Part shown: one piece after another, positions 18,679 to 32,012 of the stretch
Position numbering within the stretch: the first letter of the stretch is position 1
Layout of the letters: each line of letters begins with the position of its first letter
From: Rhynchopus sp. YZ270_cl-10
Lineage: Eukaryota > Euglenozoa > Diplonemea > Diplonemida > Diplonemidae
DNA: 64,000 nucleotides
Assembly: GCA_964035575.1 (NCBI GenBank)
Contig: OZ037848.1
Span: 682,001-746,000, forward strand
Direction of reading: 5' to 3'
Position numbers and translations under genes: made by a program
Notes under the pieces: model-generated
Databases searched by the model: none
Told to the model about the DNA's origin: nothing
What the model saw: only the letters and a program-made list of their open reading frames with translations

Positions 18679-20224
18679 CTACGCGAGCTGGTCTATCGAA
18701 GATATGCCCAGCATCGACAGGTCTTCCTCGGTGAGCACACCCTGTGTGTGTGGTGTAGTGTTCCAAGCATATCATATACAGGTTTCGTGGGCAGCAAAAA
18801 AAAATTGCACACGCGAGCCCTCTTCCAAAAAAGAATTTATGAGATGAACCTAAGCCTCTCTATGATTAGTCAACAGCACAATCATCAGCTGTGTGGGGGA
18901 AAAAAAAATAAAATACCTTTGGCAGGAACTCCTTCAGCTTTGTTGCGTGCTCCTTGAGCAGCTTGACGCGCTCTTCTTGGATGATCTGCCTTCTCAGGGT
19001 CTCCTTCGCCTCATCTGCATCAAGCGCGTCAAGCTCTCTGCGACGTTCGTCCTCACGCTGTCTCTTGCGCTCTTCCAGAAGCTTCTGTACTTCTTTGTTG
19101 TGCTCGGCGCGTTTGCGGTTGCGTTCGGTCTGCTTCATCTGCTCAAGACGGTCGTCCTCCGCAAACTTCTCCATCATCCTCTGGCGGAACTGCAGCTCCT
19201 CCTCTGCTTCGGACTCCTTCTTGATCTCTTTGAGCTGCTTCTGGTATTCGTTTGCCTCGAGCATGACCAACCTCGCCTTGATCTTCCTCTCCATCTCCTC
19301 CCTTGCCCGCTCCCGCTCCTTCTTCTCCACCAACTCGAGATGGTAGTCCGCAATGAGTGCCTCCATTTCCTCCTTTCTCTTGCGTTCGGCGCAGATGGAG
19401 CGGGACTGCTCTTCAAGGCGGCGCTGCTGGACAGCTTCTTTTTCTTTGATTGCGGCGAGGTTTTCTTCCTTGCGTCTTGCTTGGACTTTCATGAATTCAA
19501 CGATCTTGTCGTCTTCTTCCTTACGACGTTCTTCCTCCTTGTGTCTGAAGTGCTCGCGTTCATCAAGGTACTGCTCGATGTACTGTTGCGTGACCTTTTG
19601 CTTGCGGTATTTTTCTTCAATCTCCGCACTGTCTTCCTCTTGAATGCGGGAGACAACTTGGTCAACAATGCGCTTTTCCTCAAGAAATTGTTGGTAGGCA
19701 GCGAGCTTTGCAACTTCACGGTCCTGCATTTGCTGTTCAAGGACACGTTTCTGTTGGTGCAGCATCTCTCTCCGTTCGACCTCCTGTTCGTCCTGGGCAC
19801 GTAAGGCGGACTCACGGAGGGAGATCATTTCGTTGTGTATGTGGCGTTCTTCGTCGCGCTCTTGGTCTTTGCGGAGCTTCGCCTCCTCAAGCTGGGCAGC
19901 TCTCTCTTTGTTCATATACGCTGCCTGCAGTTTCTGTTCTAAGCCGCGGATTTCTGGGGCTTGTTCGCGGACGAGTTGGATCTGTTTCTCATTCTTGAGT
20001 TGCTCCCGTTTGCGCTTTTCAAGCTCCCCAGCGACGCTCTCCTCACGGTCGAGCGCTCGGCGGAAGTTCCGGCGCTCCATGTCGGCACGCAGCATGGCCT
20101 CCTCACGCAGCTCCTCTTCGCGTGTCTGCTTGACGCGGTTAAGGCGTCTGAGCTTGTCAACTCGTGTCTCAGAGTTGATGTAGCCTTGTAAAATGTTCGT
20201 CATACTGCTTGTGTCTCGCGACAT
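18679..20224 (-). CDS. MNS1-like ciliary coiled-coil protein, two exons
   Basis: Homologue of meiosis-specific nuclear structural protein 1, a microtubule inner protein of the ciliary axoneme. Exon 1 is 20224-18917 (436 codons). A short exon 2, 18741-18679, adds GVLTEEDLSMLGISSIDQLA and the stop, giving 456 residues. The splice reads CCAAAG/GTATTT...CACACACAG/GGT, phase 0. The join restores the family ending: HATKLKEFLPK followed by GV...EDL..LG, as in animal MNS1. The body is one long acidic/basic coiled coil (a trichohyalin-plectin-homology type domain) without low-complexity breaks. The in-frame extension upstream of 20224 is low in complexity and is excluded. The intron (18742-18916) contains a family C repeat. 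Presence of this gene implies a motile cilium or flagellum at some life stage. Confidence 0.9.
18841..18875 (+). repeat. Family C copy inside the MNS1 intron
   Basis: It reads GAGATGAACCTAAGCCTCTC then TATGATTAGTCAAC. It is antisense to the host gene. Confidence 0.7.
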
Positions 20225-20261
20225 TGTGTTGGTTTTTTTGTTGTGTTTACCTTTTTGTGGG

Positions 20262-20297
20262 TTTGAAAAGAAGGGAAGGGGAGGGGAGGGGGAGAGA
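20262..20297 (-). promoter_or_regulatory. Pyrimidine-rich tract upstream of MNS1
   Basis: On the coding strand this is CT-rich (CTCCCCCTCCCCTCCCCTTC), about 40 bases before the MNS1 ATG. Confidence 0.4.
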
Positions 20298-20405
20298 AAT
20301 TTGTAGAAGAGCAGAGCGCTGGGAGAAAAGAGGCAGATAAAATGAACTATTTTTTCCAATGGAAGAAGCTGGAAAGCCCTATCGGGGTGGGTTGAATATA
20401 AAATG

Positions 20406-20491
20406 GTAGTTGCTGATGCAGAGGCACACCTCATTGTACGATGCCAGCCATTTTGGATGAAAGCACAAAAAGTACCCTACGTCCAACAACA
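20406..20491 (+). repeat. Family D repeat copy (full length)
   Basis: It includes GTAGTTGCTGATGCAGAGGC, GTACGATGCCAGCC and ATGAAAGCACAAAAAGTACC. Confidence 0.75.
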
Positions 20492-20586
20492 CAAGAAGGT
20501 GTACACTGAAGCCTCATGGGTTACCGTGTGAACAGAAAAATAAAAGAAGAAAAGGTGCAGACGCAAGATATGCTCCCCTCCCTCTT

Positions 20587-22578
20587 TCAGAACGCTGTTT
20601 TGTCAAACCTCGCGCGGAGCTGTAGCTTCATGAGCACACGGAAGTAGCGCATGAGCAGGGTTTTCTCCGTCCGTGCCTGCAGCAGAGATGCCTTATACGT
20701 TCTGACTGCGAGGTTGCTTGCTACCACCATCTTCCGCGTCGGCCGCCTCCACCTCAAATAGTACCGCCGTAGCAGCGCCCCTGTATGCTTCTGTGCGAGG
20801 TAGTCCACCTTGCTGCGTCGCGCACTCTCCCGCACACCGTGTCGTCTCAGCATGCCAAAGGTACGGCACATCAGCTGCATCAAAGCCTCCTCTCGCACGC
20901 CCTCTACCAGACGCGCACCATGTCTCCTCCGCATATAGCTACGCACCTGATTGTACCGGATGTGCAGCAGCAGATGCTCGCTCCGCCCCTGAAGATTCTG
21001 GCAGAGGGATTCATTCAGGCGGCGTACCCTCTGCCGCTCGCCTTCCTCCCTCGTTTCGAGGACAAATTGGACCAGAACGGAGAATGCGTGTCTGCGGATT
21101 TGCTCTTCAGTTCGCGATTCGAGGAGTTGTAGTTTATGCCAATTTGCGCGTTGTTTTGCTTGGTACTGTGCATAGCTTTGTAATGTTCCGTAGCGTTCTC
21201 GAAGTAGTGCGTGCTGCGCCTTCTTGCAAAGGGTTTGCGAGCGGTGGATTCTCCGTTGTTTCTTCTGCACCTTCGCGCGGAGGAAGCGCTTCCAGGACAT
21301 CCAATAGCGTTCTACAAACCCGGCCGCGTTTTTGCTGCGCAGCTCTGCAGCAGTGTTGGTGCGGAAGGATTCGTACATCCGCTTCCTGGAGAAGACCTGC
21401 AGGGTGTGGAAGGAGCGTGCTATGAGCGCCTGCGTTGCCTTGCGGTGGATCTCACGGTGGCATTTTAGGGTCGCACGACGATGATGGTCGCAGCGCGCAA
21501 AATAGCTTTGTAGACGTAAAAAATAGGTTTTGAGGGTACGTCTGTCGTGCTGCAGTAATGTTGCTCGGAGGCATCGTACAGCGCGTTCATGTTTGTTTTG
21601 TCTGTTGCGAAGTTTTATTTCGACGGCGCGAAGTAAAATTCTGCGTCCAACCAACTCATCATGGAGAAGCGCCTCTCGAACGGACTGTTCTGTGAGCTGT
21701 GTCTCCCCACGGTGGTCGATCTCTCGTGTAATGAAGGTGATGCGACCTTGCAGGTGGACCGACCGGATGCGTTGCTCTTCGATCCGTTGGCGGCCCATTT
21801 CGGCCTCCTTTTGACGACGCCGCCCAGTACAGAAGCGCTGCCACACTTCATTGCATCGCCGCAACGTTGTCAACCGTGTACTGCACAGCAAATACTCCGT
21901 TGATTTTAATTTATTCCTTTTTCTTACCCGCATCGTCCGAAAGGCGAGCAACACCTTCAAAATATGGCCAAGAATTGTAGTATTGGTCCGTTTCAATAGG
22001 TTTGCTGCGATCCACTCAGGTGGTGGTCTGTACACATGCCAATCGATGCTGTTTGACCGATTCGCGCGGAATGAAGCGAATCCGCTTGGCCCTTCCTTCT
22101 CCTGCGGGCGCATGACGCCTCCGGTCACTACTGTTAACTTTGCGGTTTGCTCCTCTTTGTCTGCTACAGCGCGGATCAACGTTTTGATCCCATCCTCCTT
22201 CTGGTAGAGCCGCAGCAACGCTGTTCGGAGCAGGCTTTTCTCATAAAAAAGCGAGGTTGCTTCCTCCAAGGATTCTCTGCAGGTTGCTTCTTCGTTGATG
22301 AGGGCCGCAATCTGACGGAGCGAAACCCATTCTAGTAGAAAGGCGCGGTCTGTACTAACATCAAGCTTAGCACGGATTGACGCTGCGGCCTTGGTGTCGC
22401 GCGCAATGAGGGTGGAGCGCCTACGGAGGCGGCTGTGGACAAGGCGTTCACGTTGTGCGTCTTCCTCCAAGAGTCGTTCGACGGCAGCGTCCCCGCAGGT
22501 GGTCCAGGACCCTCCTTTCAGTGCGGCAACAACCTGGACAGCGTGGCCTGGGGTGGACTTCGTGGAGAGAGACAGCAT
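20587..22578 (-). CDS. Sfi1-like helical repeat protein
   Basis: A 663-residue, strongly basic, helix-rich single-exon protein. It contains many loosely spaced units with an aromatic/tryptophan core, such as LLRRYYLRWRR, LLMRYFRVLMK, VERYWMSWKRFLRAK, ALLRERYGTLQSY and QALIARSFHTLQVF. This is the pattern of Sfi1 centrin-binding repeats (roughly A..LL...F..W). Sfi1-type proteins form centrin-bound filaments at basal bodies or centrosomes. The gene lies directly upstream of MNS1 on the same strand, but the 360-bp gap gives no evidence of joint control. No transmembrane segment or signal peptide is seen. A distant relative with a cytoskeletal rather than centrin role cannot be excluded. Confidence 0.6.
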   Translation of the reverse strand: MLSLSTKSTPGHAVQVVAALKGGSWTTCGDAAVERLLEEDAQRERLVHSRLRRRSTLIARDTKAAASIRAKLDVSTDRAFLLEWVSLRQIAALINEEATCRESLEEATSLFYEKSLLRTALLRLYQKEDGIKTLIRAVADKEEQTAKLTVVTGGVMRPQEKEGPSGFASFRANRSNSIDWHVYRPPPEWIAANLLKRTNTTILGHILKVLLAFRTMRVRKRNKLKSTEYLLCSTRLTTLRRCNEVWQRFCTGRRRQKEAEMGRQRIEEQRIRSVHLQGRITFITREIDHRGETQLTEQSVREALLHDELVGRRILLRAVEIKLRNRQNKHERAVRCLRATLLQHDRRTLKTYFLRLQSYFARCDHHRRATLKCHREIHRKATQALIARSFHTLQVFSRKRMYESFRTNTAAELRSKNAAGFVERYWMSWKRFLRAKVQKKQRRIHRSQTLCKKAQHALLRERYGTLQSYAQYQAKQRANWHKLQLLESRTEEQIRRHAFSVLVQFVLETREEGERQRVRRLNESLCQNLQGRSEHLLLHIRYNQVRSYMRRRHGARLVEGVREEALMQLMCRTFGMLRRHGVRESARRSKVDYLAQKHTGALLRRYYLRWRRPTRKMVVASNLAVRTYKASLLQARTEKTLLMRYFRVLMKLQLRARFDKTAF

Positions 22579-23243
22579 GGTGGGGTTGTGGTGATGGGCA
22601 TAGAGGGGGGGAAAGCTGTGTGGGGTTGAATGAGGGGTGTGGTTTTATTAGAGAACACAAAAAAAAAGGGCCTCACCGCGAGCTGCTGAACCGTAAGGTG
22701 CTACGGTTTTTCGTGATGGCGTAATGTCATAGCGTTGGCTGTGGGTCAAACATCTTACATCAAGACCTGTGCTCTATCAACGATGGTAATGGCCTGTTCT
22801 GCAGCCTCGAAATGCACAAATTATCTCCAATTTCTCCGCAAGCCTGCAGCCCATGCCGCGACTGCCAAAAAGAAAACGAACACGGTTTAGAACTACCATG
22901 AAAAAGATAAACAGAGGGGGAGAGAGAGGGAGAGAGAAGCCATTTTTTAGTCTTGTTGTATTTTGTAGGTGTGTGTGTGTGTGTCAACTTTTACGATTTT
23001 TCCCCCCCTTTTTGTGTTGCTTTGTTTTTTTTTTATGGGGTTTTTTGATGGAGTGTTGTGTGTGTTTATGATCAAAAAAAGAGAAAAATTTTGGGGGGGT
23101 AAACAATCTTGAAGTAGTTGCAAACTCTTGCATCTGTGCGCTGTTTTGCACTGTTTTGCCTGATTAAGCGAGCATAGAAGAAGGTCAGAGTCGAACCGCT
23201 TTACCCACCCACAAAAAAAAGAGAAAAAAACGAAAAAAAAAAA
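22579..23243. other. Intergenic between Sfi1-like and PKA genes
   Basis: A C-rich leader on the minus strand lies immediately upstream of the Sfi1-like ATG. Beyond it is AT-rich sequence with GT-type microsatellites near 22970. No gene is supported. Confidence 0.45.
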
Positions 23244-23359
23244 TTGACTTGAAGTACAAAAGCCCTCTCGTGAACAGTCTTTTTTAGTACATGACCAGTA
23301 CCTAGGTACATAACTGGGTGCACCGTGAGTGACCCCAACTATACAGTACTACAAGGTCG
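23244..23359 (+). repeat. Family A repeat copy
   Basis: It reads TTGACTTGAAGTACAAAAGC, CCTCTCGTGAACAGTC, then a GGGTGCACCGTGAGTGACCC box. The middle box is partly duplicated. Confidence 0.7.
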
Positions 23360-24125
23360 AATTGGTCATCCAATCATACTACTGTAAAATTTTGGGTTAA
23401 TCCCTAAATGCAGGATAAAGTGCAGGATAATTGCCCAAGGTGTGTTGCATTTGTCGTGTGTATAGGGAAAAGGGGAAAAGGAAGAGGAAGAGCAAAAGAA
23501 AGGGGAACACGACAAGAAAAAGACGCAAGATGAAAATCTCACTTTTTAATGAGCACTATTTTTTTTTTTTAAAGCTCGTTTTATTTTAATAACAACAACT
23601 TCAACACACCTTTTTCAAAAAAAATCTTTTTCCCCCCCTCTTTGCTTCTTTTTTTTTGTTGAAAATATTGGTTGCGTTCGTGCAGGGTATGTGGCCCCCT
23701 ACACATAATTGTGTATAACATTATTCAAAAAAGACTGACCCCACAGTGGTGTTTTTTTTTATTTCGGGTATTTTGTACAATTGAGTAATTGATGGCCCTT
23801 TTTGTTTTGCTGTTGTTTTTATTTTATTTTTTTCTGTGACAGTGCAAAAGCCTGGATGACGCGGACATCGGGAGAGGGGAAATAACAAAAAAAAAAAAAA
23901 AACACAACCATTTTTTTTCCCCATTAGCGCTTCACTGATTAGGTGAAGGGGGGGAGAGGGAGAGGGGTTTGATCACACACACAACGGGGTGGGAAAGGGG
24001 AGTAAAGGAGGGGAGGGGAGGGGTTTATGTGAGCAAAGCAACCTGAGTACGGTGCAATGCCACAAAAAAAATAAAGGTAAAAAAAATAAAGAAGGAATAG
24101 GTGTTGAATGCCATCCGCATAAATT

Positions 24126-24165
24126 GTGAAAATTGTATACTGCAAACGCCTCTGGGACGCAGGCA
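24126..24165 (+). repeat. Family B repeat copy (short)
   Basis: It reads GTATACTGCAAACGCCTCTG then GGACGCAGGCAC. It is followed 30 bp later by a family A copy. Confidence 0.6.
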
Positions 24166-24193
24166 CAGAGTTTACTGTGTGAAAGAAAAGAAA

Positions 24194-24322
24194 ACTTGAA
24201 ATACAAAAAAAAAAAAGCCCTCTCGTGAACAGTGTACCTTTTGGTGCATGACCGGGTGCACCGCGGGGGTGGACCCCAAACCATGTGGTTCTACAATCTA
24301 TTTTTGAGGTTGCCATCTGATA
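24194..24322 (+). repeat. Family A repeat copy (full length)
   Basis: One of the best copies. It contains ACTTGAAATACAA with an expanded A run, CCCTCTCGTGAACAGTGTAC, TTTTGGTGCATGACCGGGTG, a GGTGGACCCCAAACCATG box, GGTTCTACAATC and TTGCCATCTGAT. Confidence 0.8.
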
Positions 24323-24636
24323 GAAAAACTGAACAGATGAAATATTCCACATCCTTTTTTTTTTCTTTTGTCACTCTAATCGGGGATTGTTCCCCTGAGA
24401 AAAATTGACAGGGTTTTCTCATGTCGCTCTTTAGCCTGAGCCCGGTCTTAAGAGGAGGGGAGTGACGCGTAACACCCCCACCTCAACCTGGAGCTTGGTA
24501 TGTGGACAGTGGTCTTGCATAATTCCGAAGAATTAAGAAGAGTCCGACAGTCCGAATTACTCCTTCCCAGGCAGTAAACCAACAATGTGTGTTTTTGGCA
24601 TTTGTTCCAACCTCCAAAATTGACAAAAAAAAAAAA

Positions 24637-24697
24637 TTGACCTGAAATACAAGTACCTTTTGGTGCATGACCGTGTGCACCGTGGGGTGGACCCCAC
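24637..24697 (+). repeat. Family A copy with internal deletion
   Basis: It retains ATTGACCTGAAATACAAG, then jumps to TACCTTTTGGTGCATGACCG and GGGGTGGACCCCAC. Confidence 0.65.
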
Positions 24698-25444
24698 GGA
24701 AATATTAAAAAAAAAACCCCCCATCCCTGTCTCTTTTGTCGCCCCTCATCTCATTCTGGTTGTTTTGTACAAAAATTGAAAACAAAAAAAAAAGGGGGAA
24801 TTTAAAAAATGAAGAAAAAAGTCGATACTTTCTTAACACCTGTTTTCCTTAGAGAGAGGGAGAAATAAAAGGTGGAAAACAGCCTCCTGAAGAATATATT
24901 TTTATACATTTGGTTTTTTTTTGAAGAAAAGAAAAAGGAGAATAGTTGCTTTGTTTTGAAAACTTACCCACAACAAAGAGATACCGAAAAATGGTGTGTA
25001 TAATTTACTTTTTTTTTTTGTTTGCTTTTTTTTGTTTTTGCTTTTTTTTTGTTTTGCTTCTTCTGTTTTTGTACATTTATTTTGGTTGTAATGTCCCTTT
25101 GATAGGGGCCACCCATTCGAAGTGTGTCGACGGGCTTCATCACTTTTTTTTAGTGTGACATGACAAATTGTTGGAACTAATGTCTCCGACATCCCCCCAC
25201 TTTCCTCTTTTTAAGTCATTCACTTTTTTTAGTGTTAGTTTCTTTGAAAAACTTGGTTTTTCGTGTAGACACCCTCCCCGAGAGGATGCACTCCCACTAT
25301 TTTTATTGCTCTCTGCCGGACCCATTTCCCCTTTCTTTTTCTTTTTTCCGTTTCATTTCTTTTACCATGAAATTATGTGTTGAGATGCTGCTGCTGCACC
25401 CTGTTCTTCCAGGGGTCTATAAGAGTGCTTACTGTATGCCCACC

Positions 25445-27948
<2,504 letters not shown>

Positions 27949-28710
27949 CTTCCCACAATCGGGTGTCTCGTGTAGGTGTACGTGCAGGCAGTGATACGAG
28001 GGGAGTAAGAGGAGAGCGCTGCGACTAGCAACACACAACCGAAAGTCAAGTAAGGGGCCTAAACCCCTTGAAGAACGCCCCTAAGGTGGGGGGTGGGGAA
28101 GGGAAGGATGCAAGCAAAGGTTCGGAAGTTCAAAAGGGGAAGAAGAGGGGGAATGTACAGAATACAGTTGGGGACTGCGTTTGTGTGTGTAAACGGGGTG
28201 TGTTGGTTTGTTGTGTGTGGGGCAACGATACCCGTGTGTGTTGCCTGCAGTTGGTTGCGGGGGGTTTGGGTGCGTGGATTTAGTTGCTATTTGTTGACAA
28301 TATCGGTTCGCATTCGTGCACATCACCACCCTCAGACACAAAAGGGAGAAAAGCAGTGTTGGCAGCTTCAGTACAGGGTGTGCAAAACAGGCGTATTAAA
28401 CTGTACTAAACTTTTGAGGTGCTGCACTAAACCAACACTGGGAAAGGGGTGCTACAAAAAAAAGGGAGGGAGGGGCTCGTTGTATTGTGTATAGTCGAAG
28501 TAGGTTCGCGCACGCCAAATTGTCACCCGAAAGACGTGCTCGATTTATATTTTATTTTTGAAAACTTGGTTGTATTAGTGTAGACACCCGAGGATGAACT
28601 CCACTATTTTTACCTTTTTTGAAGAGGAAAGAACGAATGCAACGTTGTTTTTTGCGCAGGCATCAAAAGGGTGCCGCCAACAGCAATATGGTGAAAAATA
28701 AAAAGCTGAA

Positions 28711-28745
28711 AAGATGAACCCAAAGCCTCTCACTCATGGTCTTAG
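28711..28745 (+). repeat. Family C copy (diverged)
   Basis: It reads AAGATGAACCCAAAGCCTCT then CACTCATGGTCTTAGG. Confidence 0.55.
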
Positions 28746-28987
28746 GTTCAAAAGGTTCATGTAAAAAGTAAAGAGAAAAAATAGGGGTATTCGAATAATC
28801 GACAAAATGGATCAGCCCCACAACAACAAAAACGGGGGCGGGTTGTAGGCTGTATAGAAAATGAGGAAAATATGAAGCGGGTGTCTGTGCACACAACGCA
28901 CCTATTTAAAAACAGCAAATAACCTCGCAGACAAAGATGGGAAAGGCACTTTGTAACGAGCAGAGATGTGGGAAGAGGAAACATTCA

Positions 28988-29090
28988 GTAGGAGAAGTAA
29001 ATATTGACGACCAAAAAAAGTCGCAAAATGCAAGAAAATCCCTGAAATCCGCCAATATTATTTGGTCGCCAAGTTTATTGTCCTGCTGCA
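28988..29090. mobile_element. Decayed 104-bp MITE, relative of the 41.8 kb copy
   Basis: Shares AATATTGACGACCAAAAAAA, GTCGC, TGCAAGAAAA and ATCCGCCAATATTATTTGG with the element at 41829-41932. Its terminal repeats are less well preserved. Confidence 0.6.
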
Positions 29091-29100
29091 AAGGGAAAAG

Positions 29101-29147
29101 AAAAGTTTAAAAAGATGAACCTAAGCCTCTCGTGCTTAGTCATCTTG
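29101..29147 (+). repeat. Family C copy (intact hairpin)
   Basis: AAAAGTTTAAAAAGATGAAC is followed by CTAAGC, loop CTCTCGT, GCTTAG and TCATCTTGA. Confidence 0.8.
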
Positions 29148-29162
29148 AACAAAAAAAAAAAA

Positions 29163-29220
29163 GAGAAGTCGAATAGTGCAAAGCGCCTCTGGGAGGCGCA
29201 GGCACTAACACTCCGCGGGT
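29163..29220 (+). repeat. Family B copy
   Basis: It reads GAATAGTGCAAAGCGCCTCT, GGGAGGCGCAGGCAC, then ACTCCGCGGGT, where the 3' hairpin is cut short. It starts 16 bp after a family C copy. Confidence 0.65.
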
Positions 29221-29694
29221 GCAAAAATATATCGATGAAATGCAGCACAGCTCCACTTTTTCGATTATTGAATCGAATTCGTTTTTGGAACCAAACCACA
29301 AAACATTGGATTGTGAAAAATGTGCTAAAGACAAAAGAAAAGAAAACTGCCTCAAAAAGAAGGGTGTCAAAAAAAAAAGAAAAAGAAAAAATCGGAAGTT
29401 AACGAATGTGGTGTGGACTCACACCTTTTGGGCAATGTTCCACTCTTAGGAACGACCCACAAAACTGCTTTTTGCACACATCTTTTTACCACTATCGTTA
29501 TTTGGTGCGGGAAGACCTGCTGGGTTTTGAAATTATTGTCTTACAAAAAATCTTGCAATACGATACACTAACAAGTAGCCACATGGCACACATACACACA
29601 GCCAAGAAGATGAGGCATATTCACCACAGTGTGGCCGATCCTGGGTAACTCCACTCTGAGGAACTACCCACGTTTGCTTTCAAACACACACACG

Positions 29695-29727
29695 CAATGA
29701 ACCTACGGCTCGCTTAGTCAACCTTTA
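29695..29727 (+). repeat. Family C copy (diverged)
   Basis: It reads AATGAACCTACGGCTCGCTT then AGTCAACCTTT. Confidence 0.5.
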
Positions 29728-29988
29728 AAAAAAAAAGAACACAAGCATTCAAAGCAAAAAGAAACACCATAGACAGCACAGCAAAAAGGCGCATCGTTTG
29801 TTTGTTTTATTTGTGTTGTACCGACACTCTCACCCAGGGGGTTATGGGTACCCAACGATCAAATGCCACCCTTAACAGGCTAGGGTACTACAAAAAAACG
29901 GGCCATAAGAAATGCATCCATGTGTATCTTACCTCCAAACAACGTAAACACAATCACGCGTTGTTGTTTTTTTTTTTGCTCTGTCTTT

Positions 29989-31439
29989 TCACAGCTTCCC
30001 CTTCTCCTGCAGCTTCTTCGCCGTGCTGGCAGCCTGCCTCATAGCGAAGTCAAGCAGAATCTCTTCAGAGCCCCCGGGAATCTGCGTTGTGGTTTTTTTT
30101 TTTTGAAATGCGATTGGGTAATTCCAAAGGTCCAAATGACCTTTTTTTCACCCCCACAAAAAAAGTTGCCTTGAAATACAAACCCCTCTCGTGAACAGTG
30201 TACCTTTGGGGCACCGTGAGGACCCCCAGCCATGCAGTCCTACAATCCATTTCCTTCACAGATATTTCCTAAAAATAGACATACCGCAGTTGCACGCACC
30301 TCTCTGTAGGCACGCTCCACGACCTTGCCCTTCCCTTCCTTCACTATAGAGGATCCACCGAAGAGCTGCGAAGCCTCCCTGGCGCACACCTCAAAGACAC
30401 GCGAGGCGTTGACCTTGAGCAGCGCGCACTGCATGCCGAGGTCCTGGTCGGGCACACCCTGCGTGAAGCAGTACGCCACACGCTCCACCGAATCCTGCAG
30501 GGACTCAATCTGGCGCAGCATCTCCGCAAGCTTGTACCGCACAACCTGGTGGTCAATCAGCTTCTTCCCAAAGGTCTTTCTCTGCAGCGCATACTCAAAG
30601 GCATGCTGATAACAGTTCCTCGCGCCACGCGCCGCAGAGATCGCAATAATCAACCTCTCATGGTTGAAGTTGTACATGATGTACCTAAAGGCCTGCCCCT
30701 CCTTTCCAATGAGCATATCCTTTGGAACCTTCACGTTGTCAAACGTAACGAACGTTGTGCTGTGCGAATTGTCGAATTGGGTTTCCATTTTGCGGACAGA
30801 GACCCCAGGGGTGTGGCGGTCAATGAGGAGGAGGGAGAGGCCAAACATCCCGGCCTTCCCGGTTCTGACCAGGGTAGTGAAGTAGTCTGCCATCGTCCCC
30901 CCGGTAATCCATTTTTTAAACCCGGAGACAACATAATGATCCCCGTGGTCGACAGCCTTGGTCTGCACATTGCTCACATCCGACCCTGCCCCAGGCTCGG
31001 AGATCGCAATCGACACAAACTTCCTTCCCTCCATCACATCATCCACCAAAAGCTTCTTCTGCTTTTCCGTTCCGTAGTTGATCACTGGAGGGAGTGCCAT
31101 CCAGTTCACCATGACTTGACCCAGAACATTCCCGCCTCCAGCTCTGGCCATTTCATCAAGGAAGATTACCTCATGAAACATATCGAAGGCGTCATCACCT
31201 CCCAGAGAACGAGGACGAAGCAACACACCCGCGGAGCGTGCCTGGACGTGCAGAGACGCGGGGTAGCCGGTCTTGATCCACTCATCCACGTTGGGCTTCA
31301 CGACGTTCTCCACGAAGGTGCGGCACACAGCACGGTAGCGGCGGTGCTCTGCCGTGTAGTACGGTGTGGGCACACCTTGGTACCAAGAAGGCTCGCATCC
31401 AGGGACAGGGCTGCCGAAGTGGTCGGAGGAAGAAGGCAT
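29989..31439 (-). CDS. Acyl-CoA dehydrogenase family protein, two exons
   Basis: An FAD-dependent flavoprotein that oxidises an acyl-CoA or similar thioester; the chain-length class cannot be set. Exon 1 (31439-30285, 385 codons) and exon 2 (30081-29989) join at GCG/GTATGT...CGCAG/ATT in phase 0, giving 415 residues. Recognisable features are the FAD/substrate motif VSIAISEPGAGSD, WITGG, the DRHTPGVSV region, and the C-terminal helical domain with YALQRKTFGKKLIDHQ. The exon 2 segment reads RATAIPGGSEEILLDFAMRQ and replaces the family's 'GGTSEI' ending. The position of the MCAD-type catalytic glutamate (YEG) is Gly here, so the base may lie elsewhere, as in long-chain and isovaleryl enzymes. 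The start was chosen at MPSSSDHFGSP, where similarity begins. The intron carries a family A repeat. No clear targeting peptide is seen. Confidence 0.9.
30166..30252 (+). repeat. Family A copy inside the acyl-CoA dehydrogenase intron
   Basis: It reads TTGCCTTGAAATACAAACCC, CTCTCGTGAACAGTGTACC, the GACCCCCAGCCATGCAG box and TCCTACAATCCATTTCC. It fills almost half of the 203-bp intron and is antisense to the gene. Confidence 0.75.
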
Positions 31440-31613
31440 GGTGAGAAGAGTGGAGGGGTGTGTGTGTGTGTGTTGCACCTGGTGGAGGAGGGTTGCGGCT
31501 TTGCACGAACGGAAGAAGAAAAGAGACAATATCTCAAAAAGGGAAAGAAAATGGGGAAGGGGGGGCAAAGTGGTGTGGATTTCTACAGTATGAGTACAGC
31601 GATACAAAAAAAT

Positions 31614-31692
31614 AGAAGTTGAATAGTGCAAAACGCCTCTGGGAGGCGCAGGCACTGACCCTCCAGAGGGGTTATCGAACCCCCTGGAGTGT
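31614..31692 (+). repeat. Family B copy (full length, both hairpins)
   Basis: It reads GAAGTTGAATAGTGCAAAAC, GCCTCTGGGAGGCGCAGGCA, CTGAC, then the second hairpin CTCCAG-AGGGGTTATCGAACCCC-CTGGAG. Compared with 50862 the outer stem has changed on both sides and still pairs. Confidence 0.8.
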
Positions 31693-31769
31693 TGCAGTTT
31701 TTGGGAGTTGCTGACAGGGAAGCTGTAAGCAGGCACACTGTCCTTTCCTCATCCCTACAAAAGAGACGC

Positions 31770-31805
31770 TGGAAGACGAATGTGTCTCTCGGGCACACAC
31801 ATATA
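31770..31805 (+). repeat. Family E copy
   Basis: It reads GGAAGACGAATGTGTCTCTC then GGGCACACACATAT. Stem pairing GTGT/GCAC is partial. Confidence 0.55.
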
Positions 31806-31809
31806 AAAG

Positions 31810-31862
31810 AGAAGTTGGAAAGTGCAAAACGCCTCACCGTTCCGCGGCGGACGCAGGGCACT
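31810..31862 (+). repeat. Family B copy (CACCGTTC variant)
   Basis: It reads GAGAAGTTGGAAAGTGCAAA, ACGCCTCACCGTTCCGCGGC, then GGACGCAGGGCACT. Confidence 0.7.
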
Positions 31863-32012
31863 AAAAAAAGATACCCTCATAGTAAAAATAATGTTTTTTC
31901 AAAAATAAATTAATAAAAAAATGACCCAAAAGTAACATTTTTTTTGTAACAATTTAATAAAATGTTTTATTCGTTTTTTTGCAGTTGGGCAAAAAGTAAC
32001 AAATGTTACAAC

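Larger units (their letters stand above)
23360..25444. other. Gene-free repeat-bearing stretch
   Basis: Contains two family A copies, one family B copy and long homopolymer runs. No gene is supported. At about 25240-25300 there is a GAAAAACTTGGTTTTTCGTG / GTAGACACC segment that recurs in related form near 7750 and 28560, so a further weak dispersed family may exist. Confidence 0.5.
27949..29988. other. Intergenic between PKA and acyl-CoA dehydrogenase
   Basis: Contains family C copies, one family B copy and a decayed 104-bp MITE, listed separately. The area around 28060-28340 is GT/purine-rich low complexity, and 28550-28620 holds a further copy of the CTTGGTT / GTAGACACC segment. No gene is supported. 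Confidence 0.5.
31440..31871. other. 5' flank of the acyl-CoA dehydrogenase gene
   Basis: A CACA- and CT-rich leader on the minus strand precedes the ATG, then two family B copies with a family E copy between them. No gene is supported. Confidence 0.5.

Noticed and set aside
18893-22207. Long plus-strand frames opposite MNS1 and the Sfi1-like gene
   Set aside because: Shadows of well-supported minus-strand coding sequence; their composition mirrors the complementary codons.
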